Assembly (NCBI RefSeq): GCF_003054965.1
Contig: NZ_MIES01000033.1
Span: forward strand, 310,001 to 374,000
Length of the DNA: 64,000 bases
Direction of reading: 5' to 3'
Source of the DNA: Saccharospirillum sp. MSK14-1
GTDB lineage: Bacteria; Pseudomonadota; Gammaproteobacteria; Pseudomonadales; Natronospirillaceae
Part shown: one piece after another, positions 1 through 8,965 of the stretch
Layout: each line of letters begins with the position of its first letter
Position numbering within the stretch: position 1 is the stretch's first letter
Position numbers and translations under genes: made by a program
The notes under the pieces: generated by a model
What the model was told of the DNA's origin: nothing
The model's input: only the letters and a program-made list of their open reading frames with translations
Databases searched by the model: none

Positions 1-2438
1 TGACGGATCTGGTTGGCGTAGTTTTTCATGTAATCGCTGGCGGCAACGATCGGGCCACGACGGCTTTCCAGTACTTCGGTGACGTAAGCCTTACGCGGCT
101 TGTCTTCCGGATGCAGCATGTTCCAGCGCTCGACGTCCTGACCATCGCGGGTCAGTTCGTTGTAGCTGGTCACCGCCCAGACATCCGCCTGCACGCCGAA
201 GTCGTCACGCAGCATCTCTGCGGCGGCACGAACTTCCTGCATGATGGAGCCGGAGCCGAACAGTTGCACGGCTTTCTTGCCTTTCTTGACGCCGTCTTCC
301 AGCAAGTACATACCACGCTTGATGCCCTCGACCATGTGCTCTTCCAGGCCCGGGTGCTGGTAATTTTCGTTCAGGGTGGTGATGTAGTAGAAGACGTTTT
401 CGTTGTCTTCAACCATGCGCTTCATGCCATCTTGAATGATGGTGACCACTTCGTAGCCGTAGCTGCAGTCGTAAGACACACAGTTCGGCACGGTGCCGGC
501 CAGAATGTGGCTGTGACCGTCCTGGTGCTGCAAACCTTCGCCGTTCAAAGTGGTGCGGCCAGAGGTCGCGCCGATCAGGAAGCCGCGCGCCTGTTGGTCG
601 CCCGCCGCCCAGCACAGATCGCCCACACGCTGGAAGCCGAACATGGAGTAGAAAGCGTAGAACGGAATCAGCTGACGGTTGTAGGTGCTGTACGCGGTGG
701 CTGCGGCAATCCAGGAGCTCATGGCGCCGGATTCGTTAATGCCTTCCTGCAGAATCTGACCTTTAACGTCTTCTTTGTACCACATGACCTGACCCTTATC
801 CTGAGGGATATAGAGCTGGCCGTTGGGCGAGTAGATGCCGTATTGGCGGAACAGGCCTTCCATACCGAAGGTACGCGCTTCATCGGGCACGATGGGCACG
901 ATGCGATCGCCAATTTCCTTGTCTTTGAGCAGGTTGGAGATCATCCGCACAAAGGACATAGTGGTGGAAATTTCACGGTCGCCGCTGTCTTTGGTCAGTG
1001 ACTCAAAGGTTTCCAGCGCTGGCACTTTCAGTGTTTCTTTGGATTCCTGACGACGCATCGGAATGTAACCACCCAGGTTGTTGCGGTGGTTACGGATGTA
1101 CTGCATTTCCGGGCTGTTTTCGTCCGGACGGTAGAAGGGGATCTTTCCCGCTTCCAAGTCTTCGTCGGAGATCGGCACACCGCAGGTATCGCGGAAGGCT
1201 TTCAGTGAATCGACATCGAGTTTTTTCAACTGGTGGCTGGCGTTTTTGCCTTCGCCCGCTTCCAGGCCGTAACCCTTGACAGTGTGCGCCAGGATGACGG
1301 TCGGTTGACCGTTGTTGTCGCTGACGGCGCGTTGGAAGGCCGCAAAGACTTTGTACGGATCGTGGCCACCGCGGTTCAGACGATAGATGTCTTCATCGCT
1401 CATGTCCTTGACCAGTTCAGCCAGCTCCGGGTACTTACCGAAGAAATGTTCACGGGTGTAGGCGCCGCCGTGGGCTTTAAACGCCTGCAATTCACCGTCG
1501 ACCACTTCGTCCATGCGCTTCTGCAGCAGACCTTTGGAGTCTTTGGCGAACAACTTGTCCCAATGACGACCCCAGACGACTTTGATGACGTTCCAGCCAG
1601 CACCGCGGAACACGCCTTCCAGTTCCTGGATGATCTTACCGTTACCACGGACCGGACCGTCCAGACGCTGGAGGTTACAGTTAATGACGAAGTTGAGGTT
1701 GTCGAGGTGTTCACGACCGGCCAGCGCGATGGCGCCCAGTGATTCCGGCTCGTCGGTTTCACCGTCGCCCAGGAAAGCCCAGACGCGTCCGCCTTTTTCA
1801 ATTTCACCGCGGTTTTCCAGGTAACGCATGACGTGTGCCTGGTAGATCGCCTGGATCGGGCCCAGACCCATGGAAACGGTTGGGAACTGCCAATAGTCCG
1901 GCATCAGCCAGGGGTGCGGGTAGGATGACAGACCTTTGCCATCGACTTCGCGGCGGAAGTTGTCGAGCTGATCTTCGCTCAGGCGGCCTTCAACGAAAGA
2001 ACGCGCGTAGATGCCCGGTGAGATGTGGCCCTGGAAGTAGACCATGTCGCCCGGGTGGGTGTCGGTCGGGGCGCGCCAGAAATGGTTGAAGCCCATGTCG
2101 TACAGGGTCGCGGACGACTGGAACGATGAAATATGGCCGCCCAGATCATCACCGGATTTGTTAGCGCGAACCACCATGGCAACCGCATTCCAACGGATCA
2201 TGGCGCGGATTTTACGCTCCATTTCGTTGTCGCCGGGGTACTTCGGTTCGTCTTCCAGATTGATGGAATTCCGGAACGGTGTGTTCAGTGCAAAGGGAAC
2301 GTCCGGTCCGCTTTGTGTGATGTTGTCGGACAGACGCTTGAGCAGGTATTGGGCGCGGTCGGTGCCTTCTTCACGCATGACGGACGCCAGGGCGTCGAGC
2401 CATTCCTGCGTTTCAATTGGATCGATATCGTTTGCCAT
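1..2438 (-). CDS. aceE: Pyruvate dehydrogenase E1 component, homodimeric type (3' part missing)
   Basis: E1 subunit of the pyruvate dehydrogenase complex: thiamine-diphosphate-dependent decarboxylation of pyruvate and reductive acetylation of the E2 lipoyl groups. About 812 codons are visible from ATG at 2438 to the window edge; the family has about 885, so only the C-terminus is missing. The N-terminus reads MANDIDPIETQEWLDAL and the reading continues through the AceE signatures GGHISSFQSSATLYD, the TPP-binding GDGETDEPES segment and IGATSGRTTLNGEGLQHQDG. An AGAGG ribosome site lies about 12 bases before the ATG. It is the last of a minus-strand glycolytic run (hexR, gapA, pykA, aceE), but the 279-base gap to pykA suggests its own promoter. 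aceF would be expected next, outside the window. Confidence 0.97.
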   Translation of the reverse strand, partial: MANDIDPIETQEWLDALASVMREEGTDRAQYLLKRLSDNITQSGPDVPFALNTPFRNSINLEDEPKYPGDNEMERKIRAMIRWNAVAMVVRANKSGDDLGGHISSFQSSATLYDMGFNHFWRAPTDTHPGDMVYFQGHISPGIYARSFVEGRLSEDQLDNFRREVDGKGLSSYPHPWLMPDYWQFPTVSMGLGPIQAIYQAHVMRYLENRGEIEKGGRVWAFLGDGETDEPESLGAIALAGREHLDNLNFVINCNLQRLDGPVRGNGKIIQELEGVFRGAGWNVIKVVWGRHWDKLFAKDSKGLLQKRMDEVVDGELQAFKAHGGAYTREHFFGKYPELAELVKDMSDEDIYRLNRGGHDPYKVFAAFQRAVSDNNGQPTVILAHTVKGYGLEAGEGKNASHQLKKLDVDSLKAFRDTCGVPISDEDLEAGKIPFYRPDENSPEMQYIRNHRNNLGGYIPMRRQESKETLKVPALETFESLTKDSGDREISTTMSFVRMISNLLKDKEIGDRIVPIVPDEARTFGMEGLFRQYGIYSPNGQLYIPQDKGQVMWYKEDVKGQILQEGINESGAMSSWIAAATAYSTYNRQLIPFYAFYSMFGFQRVGDLCWAAGDQQARGFLIGATSGRTTLNGEGLQHQDGHSHILAGTVPNCVSYDCSYGYEVVTIIQDGMKRMVEDNENVFYYITTLNENYQHPGLEEHMVEGIKRGMYLLEDGVKKGKKAVQLFGSGSIMQEVRAAAEMLRDDFGVQADVWAVTSYNELTRDGQDVERWNMLHPEDKPRKAYVTEVLESRRGPIVAASDYMKNYANQIR

Positions 2439-2546
2439 AAAGTTCAGACCTCTTCCCCTTTTGGGTTGAATCCTCAACGAGTTGAGTCGGTTGACGATCG
2501 CCGCACTTTTTTGAGTTTTGGACGACCGGCCTGTTGAAAATCATGT

Positions 2547-2565
2547 GGTTACGTTTGTCGTAACC
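2547..2565. promoter_or_regulatory. Perfect dyad upstream of aceE, possible operator
   Basis: GGTTACG and CGTAACC form a perfect 7-bp inverted repeat with a 5-base spacer, about 110 bases upstream of the aceE start. Its position suits a regulator site or a leader hairpin. It does not match the PdhR consensus as I know it, so the regulator is not identified. Confidence 0.35.
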
Positions 2566-2663
2566 TAAGCTGTCACTTTAGCCGAAATTATCCGGCTCGC
2601 TGATCCTGCGGCGAAGTAACATCAGTCAGCGAAATTTCGCTTTTTTCATCCCTTAGATACACA

Positions 2664-2688
2664 AACGGCAGCCATGGTGGCTGCCGTT
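2664..2688 (-). terminator. Hairpin downstream of pykA
   Basis: AACGGCAGCC and GGCTGCCGTT make a 10-11 bp GC-rich stem with a very short loop, 30 bases after the pykA stop. Only a short broken T run follows on the minus strand, so it is a moderate terminator candidate. Confidence 0.55.
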
Positions 2689-2717
2689 GTTACCTGAAAT
2701 TCTATCGGTGCGCCTTT

Positions 2718-4166
2718 TTACAGGATATTACCGACACTGACAATCTTCAGGGTGTTGGTGCCACCATGAACGCCTTCGTGATCGCCGTAGCTTAAGATCA
2801 CCAAGTCGCCATCTTTGACGATGTCGCGCTTTTTCAGTTCGTCCACGGCCAGACGATTGATCTGATCGTTCGGCACACTGTGAATGTCGAACGGCACCGC
2901 TTCAACACCGCGATACAGCGCCACACGGCGTGCAGTGGTGTCGTGGCGGGTCATGGCGTAGATCGGCATACCCGAGCTGATGCGTGACATCCAACGCGGT
3001 GTCGCACCCGATTCGGTCATGCAGATGATCGCTTTGACGCCACGCAGATGGTTCGCAGCGTACATCACTGACATGGCGATGCTTTCGTCGATGCGATGGA
3101 ACTCTGTGTTCACACGGTGGCGCGATTGCGTTGTCAGTGGGTGTTTTTCTGCCCCCAAACAAACATCGTGCATGGCTTTGACCGTCTCAACCGGGTAAGC
3201 GCCGGCGGCGGTTTCAGCCGAACACATAACCGCATCGGTGCCATCGAGCACCGCGTTGGCGACGTCGAACACTTCGGCCCGTGTCGGGAACGGGTTGTCG
3301 ATCATCGATTCCATCATCTGAGTGGCGGTGATGACCACGCGGTCCAGGGTACGGGCGCGTTTGATGATGTGCTTCTGCACGCTGATCAGCGCCGGATCAC
3401 CGATTTCTACACCCAGATCACCCCGCGCCACCATCACCACGTCGGACGCCAGAATAATCTGGTCGAGCGTGTCGTGATTCAATGTGGCTTCGGCGCGTTC
3501 CAGCTTCGCCACAACTTCCGCTGTAGAACCCGCCGCAGCCAGTAATTGGCGTGCTTCGTTCATGTCTTCGGCGTTGCGCGGGAAGGAAACGGCGATGTAA
3601 TCGACGCCGATTTCAGCGGCGGTCTTGATGTCTTCTTTATCTTTGTCGGTGAGCGCCTTAGCGGACAAACCACCACCGAGCTTGTTGATGCCTTTGTTGT
3701 TCGACAGCGGACCACCTTGAATAACGGTGGTGTGTACCGCGCTGCCGTCTACTTTTTCGACCTTAACCTTAACGCGGCCGTCGTCGAGCAAGTAGATGTC
3801 GCCCGGCTGGCTGTCTTCGGCCAGGGCAGGATAGTCGATACCAACGCGGGTGTTGTCACCGGCGGTTTTATCGAAGCCGACATCGAGAATAAAAGCCTGA
3901 CCGTCTTCGAGCTGGACTTTGGTGTCCTTGAAGCGGGCAATGCGAATTTTCGGGCCTTGCAGGTCGCCCAGAATGGCAACCGAACGGCCGTGTTTGGCAG
4001 CAATTTCACGGACTGCGTTGGCGCGGCCTTTGTGATCATCGGCGCTGCCATGGGAAAAGTTCAGTCGAACCACGTTGGCACCCGCCAGAATCAGTTTTTC
4101 CAGCATACCAGGCTTGTCGGTGGCCGGGCCCAGGGTGGTTACGATCTTGGTGCGTCTCATCGTCAT
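2718..4166 (-). CDS. pykA: Pyruvate kinase, PykA type
   Basis: Converts phosphoenolpyruvate and ADP to pyruvate and ATP, the last step shared by glycolysis and the Entner-Doudoroff pathway. The 482-residue protein begins [14 protein letters not shown] and carries the substrate-site segment [11 protein letters not shown], the [10 protein letters not shown] strand, the catalytic stretch [13 protein letters not shown], and ATQMMESMI with [16 protein letters not shown]. Length and motifs match E. coli PykA (AMP-activated type) better than PykF. Two in-frame ATGs are close (4166 and 4160); I kept the upstream one, but either is possible. It lies downstream of gapA, separated by the gapA terminator, with a TATAAT box just after that hairpin, so it is probably transcribed on its own. 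Confidence 0.96.
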   Translation of the reverse strand: MTMRRTKIVTTLGPATDKPGMLEKLILAGANVVRLNFSHGSADDHKGRANAVREIAAKHGRSVAILGDLQGPKIRIARFKDTKVQLEDGQAFILDVGFDKTAGDNTRVGIDYPALAEDSQPGDIYLLDDGRVKVKVEKVDGSAVHTTVIQGGPLSNNKGINKLGGGLSAKALTDKDKEDIKTAAEIGVDYIAVSFPRNAEDMNEARQLLAAAGSTAEVVAKLERAEATLNHDTLDQIILASDVVMVARGDLGVEIGDPALISVQKHIIKRARTLDRVVITATQMMESMIDNPFPTRAEVFDVANAVLDGTDAVMCSAETAAGAYPVETVKAMHDVCLGAEKHPLTTQSRHRVNTEFHRIDESIAMSVMYAANHLRGVKAIICMTESGATPRWMSRISSGMPIYAMTRHDTTARRVALYRGVEAVPFDIHSVPNDQINRLAVDELKKRDIVKDGDLVILSYGDHEGVHGGTNTLKIVSVGNIL

Positions 4167-4207
4167 GAAGAGTCTCTTGTTATGCTTCGCCGCCGAATGA
4201 GCGGGTC

Positions 4208-4213
4208 ATTATA
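4208..4213 (-). promoter_or_regulatory. Candidate -10 box of pykA
   Basis: A perfect TATAAT on the minus strand, 42 bases upstream of the pykA ATG and immediately downstream of the gapA terminator. The -35 position falls inside the terminator stem and is not a good match, so only the -10 is supported. Confidence 0.5.
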
Positions 4214-4216
4214 ACG

Positions 4217-4242
4217 AAAAAAGCCCGGACCGGGTCCGGGCT
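4217..4242 (-). terminator. Rho-independent terminator of gapA
   Basis: On the minus strand AGCCCGGAC and GTCCGGGCT form a 9-10 bp stem followed by six T, 14 bases after the gapA stop. It separates gapA from pykA. Confidence 0.88.
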
Positions 4243-4255
4243 CTTATAAGTGGGC

Positions 4256-5281
4256 TTACTTGGCGTTCATCAGGGCAACGGTGTTGTCCAACATGCGGTT
4301 GGAGAAGCCCCATTCGTTGTCATACCAGGACATTACCTTAACCAGACGGCCCTGAACGCGGGTTTGAGTCGCGTCGAAGCTGGAGCTGTACGGGTTGTGG
4401 TTGAAGTCGGTAGAGACCAGCGGCTCTTCGTTAACGGCCAGGACAGAAGCCAGTTTCGAATCGGAGGCGATGGCGTCAGCGATGACCTTGTTGATTTCTT
4501 CAACGCTGGTGTCGCGGCTGGCGGTGAAGCTCAGATCGACCAGAGAAACGTTAGCGGTCGGGACGCGGATCGACAGGCCGTCGAACTTGCCTTGCAGTTC
4601 CGGAACCACCAGGCCCGTCGCTGCAGCGGCGCCGGTTTTGGTCGGGATCATGTTCAGCGCAGCCGCGCGGGTACGGTACAGGTCAGAGTGATACACATCG
4701 CTCAGACGCTGATCGTTGGTGTAAGAGTGAATGGTGGTCATCAGGCCGCTTTCGATACCAACGGTGTCGTTCAGAACCTTGGCAACTGGCGCCAGGCAGT
4801 TGGTGGTGCAAGAGGCGTTGGAGATCACGGTCATGTCAGACGTCAGCACGCTGTCGTTAACGCCGTAAACCACGGTCGCATCAACTTCTTTACCCGGAGC
4901 GGAAATGATGACTTTCTTGGCGCCGGCGGTGATGTGCTTGCTGGCTGCTTCTTTTGTCGCGAAGAAACCGGTGCACTCGTAAACCACGTCGACGTTCAGC
5001 TCGCCCCACGGCAGGTTGGCCGGGTCGCGTTCAGAGCAGGTGATGATCTTGTCGCCGTTAACGTAGAGTGCTTCGTTGTCGTAATCGACCTTGGCATTAA
5101 AGCGGCCGTGAACGGTGTCGTACTTGGTCAGGTGAGCATTGGTCTTGGAGTCGCCCAGGTCGTTGATGGCAACGATTTCGATGGGGTAGTCCTTACCGTC
5201 CTGCTTGGCTTCGTACAAGGCCTTCAGAACGTTCCGGCCGATGCGGCCATAGCCGTTAATCGCAACGCGTATCTTGGACAT
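4256..5281 (-). CDS. gapA: Glyceraldehyde-3-phosphate dehydrogenase, type I
   Basis: NAD-dependent oxidation and phosphorylation of glyceraldehyde 3-phosphate to 1,3-bisphosphoglycerate. The 341-residue protein has the N-terminal Rossmann motif [14 protein letters not shown], an ND pair after the second strand that suits NAD binding, the catalytic cysteine in SNASCTTNC (Cys158) and the catalytic His185 in TIHSYTNDQ, and the C-terminal [12 protein letters not shown]. An AGAGGAG ribosome site sits directly before the ATG. The gene lies downstream of hexR on the same strand with a 295-base gap that contains two HexR-like sites and a separate perfect dyad. This is the GAPDH that works with Entner-Doudoroff genes in Pseudomonas-like gammaproteobacteria, so HexR control is expected. 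Confidence 0.97.
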   Translation of the reverse strand: MSKIRVAINGYGRIGRNVLKALYEAKQDGKDYPIEIVAINDLGDSKTNAHLTKYDTVHGRFNAKVDYDNEALYVNGDKIITCSERDPANLPWGELNVDVVYECTGFFATKEAASKHITAGAKKVIISAPGKEVDATVVYGVNDSVLTSDMTVISNASCTTNCLAPVAKVLNDTVGIESGLMTTIHSYTNDQRLSDVYHSDLYRTRAAALNMIPTKTGAAAATGLVVPELQGKFDGLSIRVPTANVSLVDLSFTASRDTSVEEINKVIADAIASDSKLASVLAVNEEPLVSTDFNHNPYSSSFDATQTRVQGRLVKVMSWYDNEWGFSNRMLDNTVALMNAK

Positions 5282-5400
5282 TTTTATGCTCCTCTAAGCG
5301 TGATTAGGCGGTTTTTGCGCCACCGCCGTTCGAAGTGCGAGCCGAGGTCGGGCTGCGCCGGACATCGCCTCTTAAGCTTGACTGTTATTGTGCGGTCGTT

Positions 5401-5419
5401 GTCGACACGTCGTGTCGAC
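5401..5419. promoter_or_regulatory. Perfect 9-bp dyad upstream of gapA
   Basis: GTCGACACG and CGTGTCGAC form a perfect inverted repeat around a single T, about 120 bases upstream of the gapA start and 18 bases from a HexR-like site. It is unlike the HexR motif. It may be an operator for another regulator or a leader hairpin. Confidence 0.4.
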
Positions 5420-5437
5420 GGAAACCGACTGGTTATG

Positions 5438-5454
5438 TTGTAGCTTATTTACAT
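5438..5454. promoter_or_regulatory. Candidate HexR operator, gapA proximal
   Basis: TTGTAGCTTATTTACAT has the TGTA-N7-TACA architecture of the gammaproteobacterial HexR motif as I recall it (TTGTAAT-N3-ATTACAA). It lies about 157 bases upstream of gapA. Confidence 0.55.
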
Positions 5455-5510
5455 CGTTATACAACAAAGCGGCCGCATTCTGCCACCGATCGGCCAGATT
5501 GAACAGCAGT

Positions 5511-5527
5511 TTGTAGTTTTATTACAT
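5511..5527. promoter_or_regulatory. Candidate HexR operator, gapA distal
   Basis: TTGTAGTTTTATTACAT is the best HexR-like site in the hexR-gapA gap: TGTA and TACA arms with a 7-base spacer and an ATTACA right half. It lies 50 bases after the hexR stop and about 230 bases upstream of gapA. Confidence 0.62.
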
Positions 5528-5576
5528 GATTTGGGTCAAGAAGGCGGGTGTTAAACCAGCCGTCTTGGTGAGCGCC

Positions 5577-6437
5577 TCAGTCGGTTTCAGCCGATTTAAA
5601 GCGGGTGTCGGCGAGGGCGGCTTTGATGCGCTTGAGGTGGCTCTGGAATTCCGGGCCATGTTTGAGAATGACACCGGTGGCCAGCACGTCGATAACCGTC
5701 AGGTGAACGATGCGTGATGTCATGGGGGTGTAGATGTCGGTGTTTTCCGGGCTGTCGACGCCGAGCAGAATATGGCTGTCTTCGGCCAGCGGCGAATGCG
5801 GCTGGGTGATGGCAATGACGGTCGCGCCAGAATCGCGTGCGATACGCGCTGTTTCCACCAGCGCAATGGTGCGGCCGGTGTTGGAGATAATGATGACCAC
5901 ATCGCCGGGCTTGGTGGCAGCCGCGGCCATGCGCTGCTGTAATACATCGGTATAAGCGACGCAGGGTGTGTTCATGCGGAAGAACTTATGCTGGGCATCC
6001 ATGGCGACGCTGCCGGATGCACCCAGACCGTAGATTTCAATGCGCCGGGCCTGTGCCAGTGCATCGACGGTGCGGCTCAAGGCGTTCGGGTCGATGGAGC
6101 GCTTGGCATCGGAAATGGCGCTCATCGTCGCTTCGAAAATTTTGCTCGAGTATTCCTCAACGTTGTCGCTGGCTTCTACGTTGCGGTTTACATAGGGCGT
6201 GCCGGTGGCCAGGCATTGCGCCAGCTTCAGTTTGAAGTCGGGAAAGCCCGTGCAGTCGAGGCTGCGGCAAAAACGATTCACCGTCGGCTCGGAGACGTTG
6301 GCGGCCTTGGCGAGGCTGGCAATGCTGGAACGAATCGCCTTGTTCGGATCTTCGAGAATCACCTGGGCGACCTTGCGTTCGCTCTTGCTCAGGCAGCTCG
6401 GGTTCGACTTGAGTCGCTCCAGAATGTTCAATGACAT
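5577..6437 (-). CDS. hexR: HexR, RpiR-family repressor of hexose catabolism
   Basis: Transcription factor of 286 residues with an N-terminal RpiR helix-turn-helix (about 1-77; SIASLAKAANVSEPTVNRFCRSL is the recognition region, given here as SLAKAANVSEPTVNRF) and a C-terminal SIS sugar-phosphate domain (about 115-255; IYGLGASGSVAMDAQHKFFR, IIISNTGRT). In Pseudomonas and Shewanella, HexR binds 2-keto-3-deoxy-6-phosphogluconate and controls zwf, edd, eda and gapA. Here it sits between gapA and the divergent zwf operon, the classic arrangement. An AAGGATA ribosome site precedes the ATG. HexR-like sites in both flanking gaps support local control, and the site in the hexR-zwf gap could also allow autoregulation. 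Confidence 0.95.
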   Translation of the reverse strand: MSLNILERLKSNPSCLSKSERKVAQVILEDPNKAIRSSIASLAKAANVSEPTVNRFCRSLDCTGFPDFKLKLAQCLATGTPYVNRNVEASDNVEEYSSKIFEATMSAISDAKRSIDPNALSRTVDALAQARRIEIYGLGASGSVAMDAQHKFFRMNTPCVAYTDVLQQRMAAAATKPGDVVIIISNTGRTIALVETARIARDSGATVIAITQPHSPLAEDSHILLGVDSPENTDIYTPMTSRIVHLTVIDVLATGVILKHGPEFQSHLKRIKAALADTRFKSAETD

Positions 6438-6577
6438 GCGTGCGCTATCCTTAAATGGTCGCCTTGGGCCTTGTTGGGGTCGCTGGCGGATTGTAGGGAA
6501 TATCCCGAGCCAGCGAAAGGCTGATGGCCCCGCTGGCCGCCTGTGGTAACCAGCGTTCAGGGCAGCCTGACACCTTG

Positions 6578-6591
6578 TTGTAAAATTACAA
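6578..6591. promoter_or_regulatory. Candidate HexR-type palindrome upstream of zwf
   Basis: TTGTAA and TTACAA arms flank AA in the hexR-zwf gap, 80 bases before zwf. The half-sites are HexR-like but the spacing is shorter than in the gapA sites, so it may be a variant or one half of a composite site. Confidence 0.5.
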
Positions 6592-6625
6592 TTATAGGCG
6601 ACATTACGCCCTTAATACCGTAAAA

Positions 6626-6642
6626 TTGGAAAAAAACTACAG
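6626..6642. promoter_or_regulatory. Second, weaker HexR-like site upstream of zwf
   Basis: TTGGAAAAAAACTACAG keeps the 7-base spacing between TGGA and TACA and lies about 30 bases before the zwf start, a typical repressor position. The left half has a mismatch. Confidence 0.35.
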
Positions 6643-6670
6643 TTCACCGCTTTAGGTATCGGAGTCATCT

Positions 6671-8152
6671 ATGGATCATCTGACAGCCAGCAGCCCTTGT
6701 AACGTCGTTATTTTCGGCGGCAACGGCGATCTGGCTATCCGCAAGCTGTTGCCTGCGCTCTACAATCTCGATCGCACCGGTTATCTGGGTGACAACACCC
6801 GCGTGATTGGTGCTTCGCGCACTGACCTGGGCCACGACGGTTACCTCGACCTGGTGAAACAGGGGCTGGATCAATTTGTTGATCGTGCGCAGTGGGATGA
6901 AGCCGTTTGGGAGCGTTTCTCCAAGCGTCTGACCTATGTTGCGGTGAATGCTCGCGAACCGGAAACTTTTAAAAATCTCGCGGCTGAACTGGATAACGAT
7001 TTCAGCTGCCAGGACACTGTCTATTACCTGTCAACCGCCCCGGACTTTTTCGGTGAGATCAGTCGCAATCTGAACGAAGCCGGCCTGGTGAACGAAAACA
7101 GCCGGGTGGTGTTGGAAAAACCCATCGGTAAAAGTCTGGCGTCGTCCAAAGTCATCAATGACGGTGTGTCGGAAATTTTTGCCGAGAATAATATCTATCG
7201 CATCGACCATTATCTGGGCAAGGAAACGGTACAGAACCTGTTGGCGGTGCGTTTTGCCAATGCCTTGTTCGAGCCGGTCTGGACCAACGCTCACATCGAT
7301 AATGTGCAGATTACCGTTGCCGAAACTGTTGGCGTCGAAGGTCGCTGGGGTTACTACGACGATTCCGGCGCACTGCGCGACATGATTCAAAACCACCTGC
7401 TGCAATTATTGTGTCTGGTGGCCATGGGCGTGCCGGTGTCGCTCGATGCCGATGCGGTTCGTGCCGAGAAATTAAAAGTCCTGAAATCGCTGCAGACGAT
7501 GAGTCTGGATAAAGTGCGCCGCAACACCGTCCGTGCTCAGTACGCTGCCGGTAACGTCGGTGGCAAAGCGGTACCGGGTTATAAAGAAGAAGAGGGCGGC
7601 AAGCCCAATTCGCAGACCGAAACCTTTGTTGCCATTCGTGCCGATATTCACAACTGGCGCTGGCGCGGCGTGCCGTTTTATCTGCGTACCGGTAAGCGAC
7701 TGCCCGCGCGTTACAGCGAAATCGTTATTCAGTTTAAAGACGTACCGCATTCCATTTTCCCGGAAGGCTCCAACCTGGCGTCGAACAAGCTGGTCATCCG
7801 TCTGCAGCCGGAAGAATCCATTCAGCTGAATATGATGAACAAACTGCCGGGCCTGGGTGAAGGCATGCAGGTCACGCCGGTAACGCTGAACCTGACCATG
7901 CCCGACCACATTGCCGATTCACGCGTACCGGAAGCCTATGAGCGTCTGATTCTGGATGTGATTCGTGGCAACTCCACCTTGTTCGTGCACCGCGATGAAG
8001 TCGAAGCCGCCTGGGTCTGGGCCGACGCCATTCTCGATGGTTGGAAGCAATCGACCGTTGCACCGCACAGCTATCCAGCTGGCAGCTGGGGTCCGCAAGC
8101 GGCCTTCGAGCTGGTAGCGCGTGATGGCCGCAGCTGGCATGAAAGCAATTGA
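6671..8152 (+). CDS. zwf: Glucose-6-phosphate 1-dehydrogenase
   Basis: Oxidises glucose 6-phosphate to 6-phosphoglucono-1,5-lactone, entry to the Entner-Doudoroff and pentose phosphate routes. The 493-residue protein has the dinucleotide-binding segment FGGNGDLAIRKLLPAL (about 15-30), EKPIG (149-153) and the substrate-binding signature RIDHYLGKE (177-185). The usual G-A-S-G-D-L motif reads GGNGDL here. A GGAG ribosome site lies 6 bases before the ATG. It is the first gene of the zwf-pgl-edd-glk-eda run and is preceded by HexR-like sites. Confidence 0.97.
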   Translation: MDHLTASSPCNVVIFGGNGDLAIRKLLPALYNLDRTGYLGDNTRVIGASRTDLGHDGYLDLVKQGLDQFVDRAQWDEAVWERFSKRLTYVAVNAREPETFKNLAAELDNDFSCQDTVYYLSTAPDFFGEISRNLNEAGLVNENSRVVLEKPIGKSLASSKVINDGVSEIFAENNIYRIDHYLGKETVQNLLAVRFANALFEPVWTNAHIDNVQITVAETVGVEGRWGYYDDSGALRDMIQNHLLQLLCLVAMGVPVSLDADAVRAEKLKVLKSLQTMSLDKVRRNTVRAQYAAGNVGGKAVPGYKEEEGGKPNSQTETFVAIRADIHNWRWRGVPFYLRTGKRLPARYSEIVIQFKDVPHSIFPEGSNLASNKLVIRLQPEESIQLNMMNKLPGLGEGMQVTPVTLNLTMPDHIADSRVPEAYERLILDVIRGNSTLFVHRDEVEAAWVWADAILDGWKQSTVAPHSYPAGSWGPQAAFELVARDGRSWHESN

Positions 8153-8154
8153 TT

Positions 8155-8247
8155 TGACGCTGAACGCTTGACGGGAGATGCAGATTGCCGGTAACCCGGC
8201 GTCAAGCGTCTTCCGTTAGACGTCTCCCGTATTAAGCGTCTCCCGTT
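8155..8247 (+). repeat. Intergenic hairpin repeat, copy 1 (zwf-pgl gap)
   Basis: This gap holds a structured element shared with the pgl-edd gap. Both contain a GACGGGAGA(T/C)GC left arm, a GGTAACCCGGCGTC centre, and a GCGTCTCCCGT right arm. In this copy the arms are at 8171-8181 and 8236-8246, with one mismatch, and an extra GTCTCCCGT segment ends at 8230. No coding potential is seen. It may act as an mRNA processing or stability element, or be a REP-like or mobile repeat. Confidence 0.7.
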
Positions 8248-8264
8248 AGCCGAAGGATATCCCA

Positions 8265-8957
8265 ATGCAACAACTCGATTTCGACAGCCGCGATGCGCTG
8301 ACCGAACAATTGGCCGGTGACATTATCGAACGCCTGGCCGCTGCCATTAGCGACACCGGCGAAGCCGGTCTGGCGGTTTCTGGTGGTCGCACGCCAGTGG
8401 ATCTGTTTAAAGCGCTGAGCGTCGCTGACCTGGATTGGTCGAAGGTGACCATTACTCTGGTCGATGAGCGCTGGGTTGATCCCAGTGACGACGACAGCAA
8501 TGAAAAGTTGGTGCGCACTCACTTGCTGCAAAACAACGCTGTCGCGGCGCGTTTTATTGCCCACAAGTCTGAGCACACCACGCCATTCGAAGCCGAAGCC
8601 AGTCTGAACAAAACCCTGGCGGCCTTGCCGGAGCAACTGACGGTGACTTTGCTGGGCATGGGTGAAGACGGCCATACCGCCTCGTTTTTCCCCGGTGCTG
8701 ACACACTGAACAAAGCACTGGATACCCACAACCACATTGATTGCTGTGGCGTGGTGCCAAAAACCGCGCCGCACGCCCGTATGACGTTGACCCTGAAGCG
8801 CATTCTGCACAGCGACTGGATCGTGCTGCACTTAACCGGTGCGGGTAAAAAACCGGTACTGGACGCCGCGCTGGGCGATGGCCCGGTAGTGGATCTGCCG
8901 GTGCGTTCGGTGCTGAAGCAGACATTGACGCCAGTGTCGGTCTATTGGGCTGAATAA
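8265..8957 (+). CDS. pgl: 6-phosphogluconolactonase
   Basis: Hydrolyses 6-phosphogluconolactone to 6-phosphogluconate. The 230-residue protein is of the SOL/DevB (glucosamine-6-phosphate isomerase-like) type, shown by AVSGGRTPVDLFKAL near residue 40, LVDERWVDPSDDDSN around 65-80, and LLGMGEDGHTASFFPGA around 130. An AAGGA ribosome site lies 8 bases upstream. It sits between zwf and edd, separated from each by a copy of the same hairpin repeat, which is unusual for an operon that is otherwise tightly packed. Confidence 0.96.
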   Translation: MQQLDFDSRDALTEQLAGDIIERLAAAISDTGEAGLAVSGGRTPVDLFKALSVADLDWSKVTITLVDERWVDPSDDDSNEKLVRTHLLQNNAVAARFIAHKSEHTTPFEAEASLNKTLAALPEQLTVTLLGMGEDGHTASFFPGADTLNKALDTHNHIDCCGVVPKTAPHARMTLTLKRILHSDWIVLHLTGAGKKPVLDAALGDGPVVDLPVRSVLKQTLTPVSVYWAE

Positions 8958-8965
8958 GCAGCGAG

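Noticed and set aside
111-1001. Long plus-strand open frames opposite aceE, and similar long frames opposite pykA, gapA, topB and glnS
   Set aside because: They are antisense shadows of strongly conserved genes in high-G+C DNA; no family motifs or ribosome sites.
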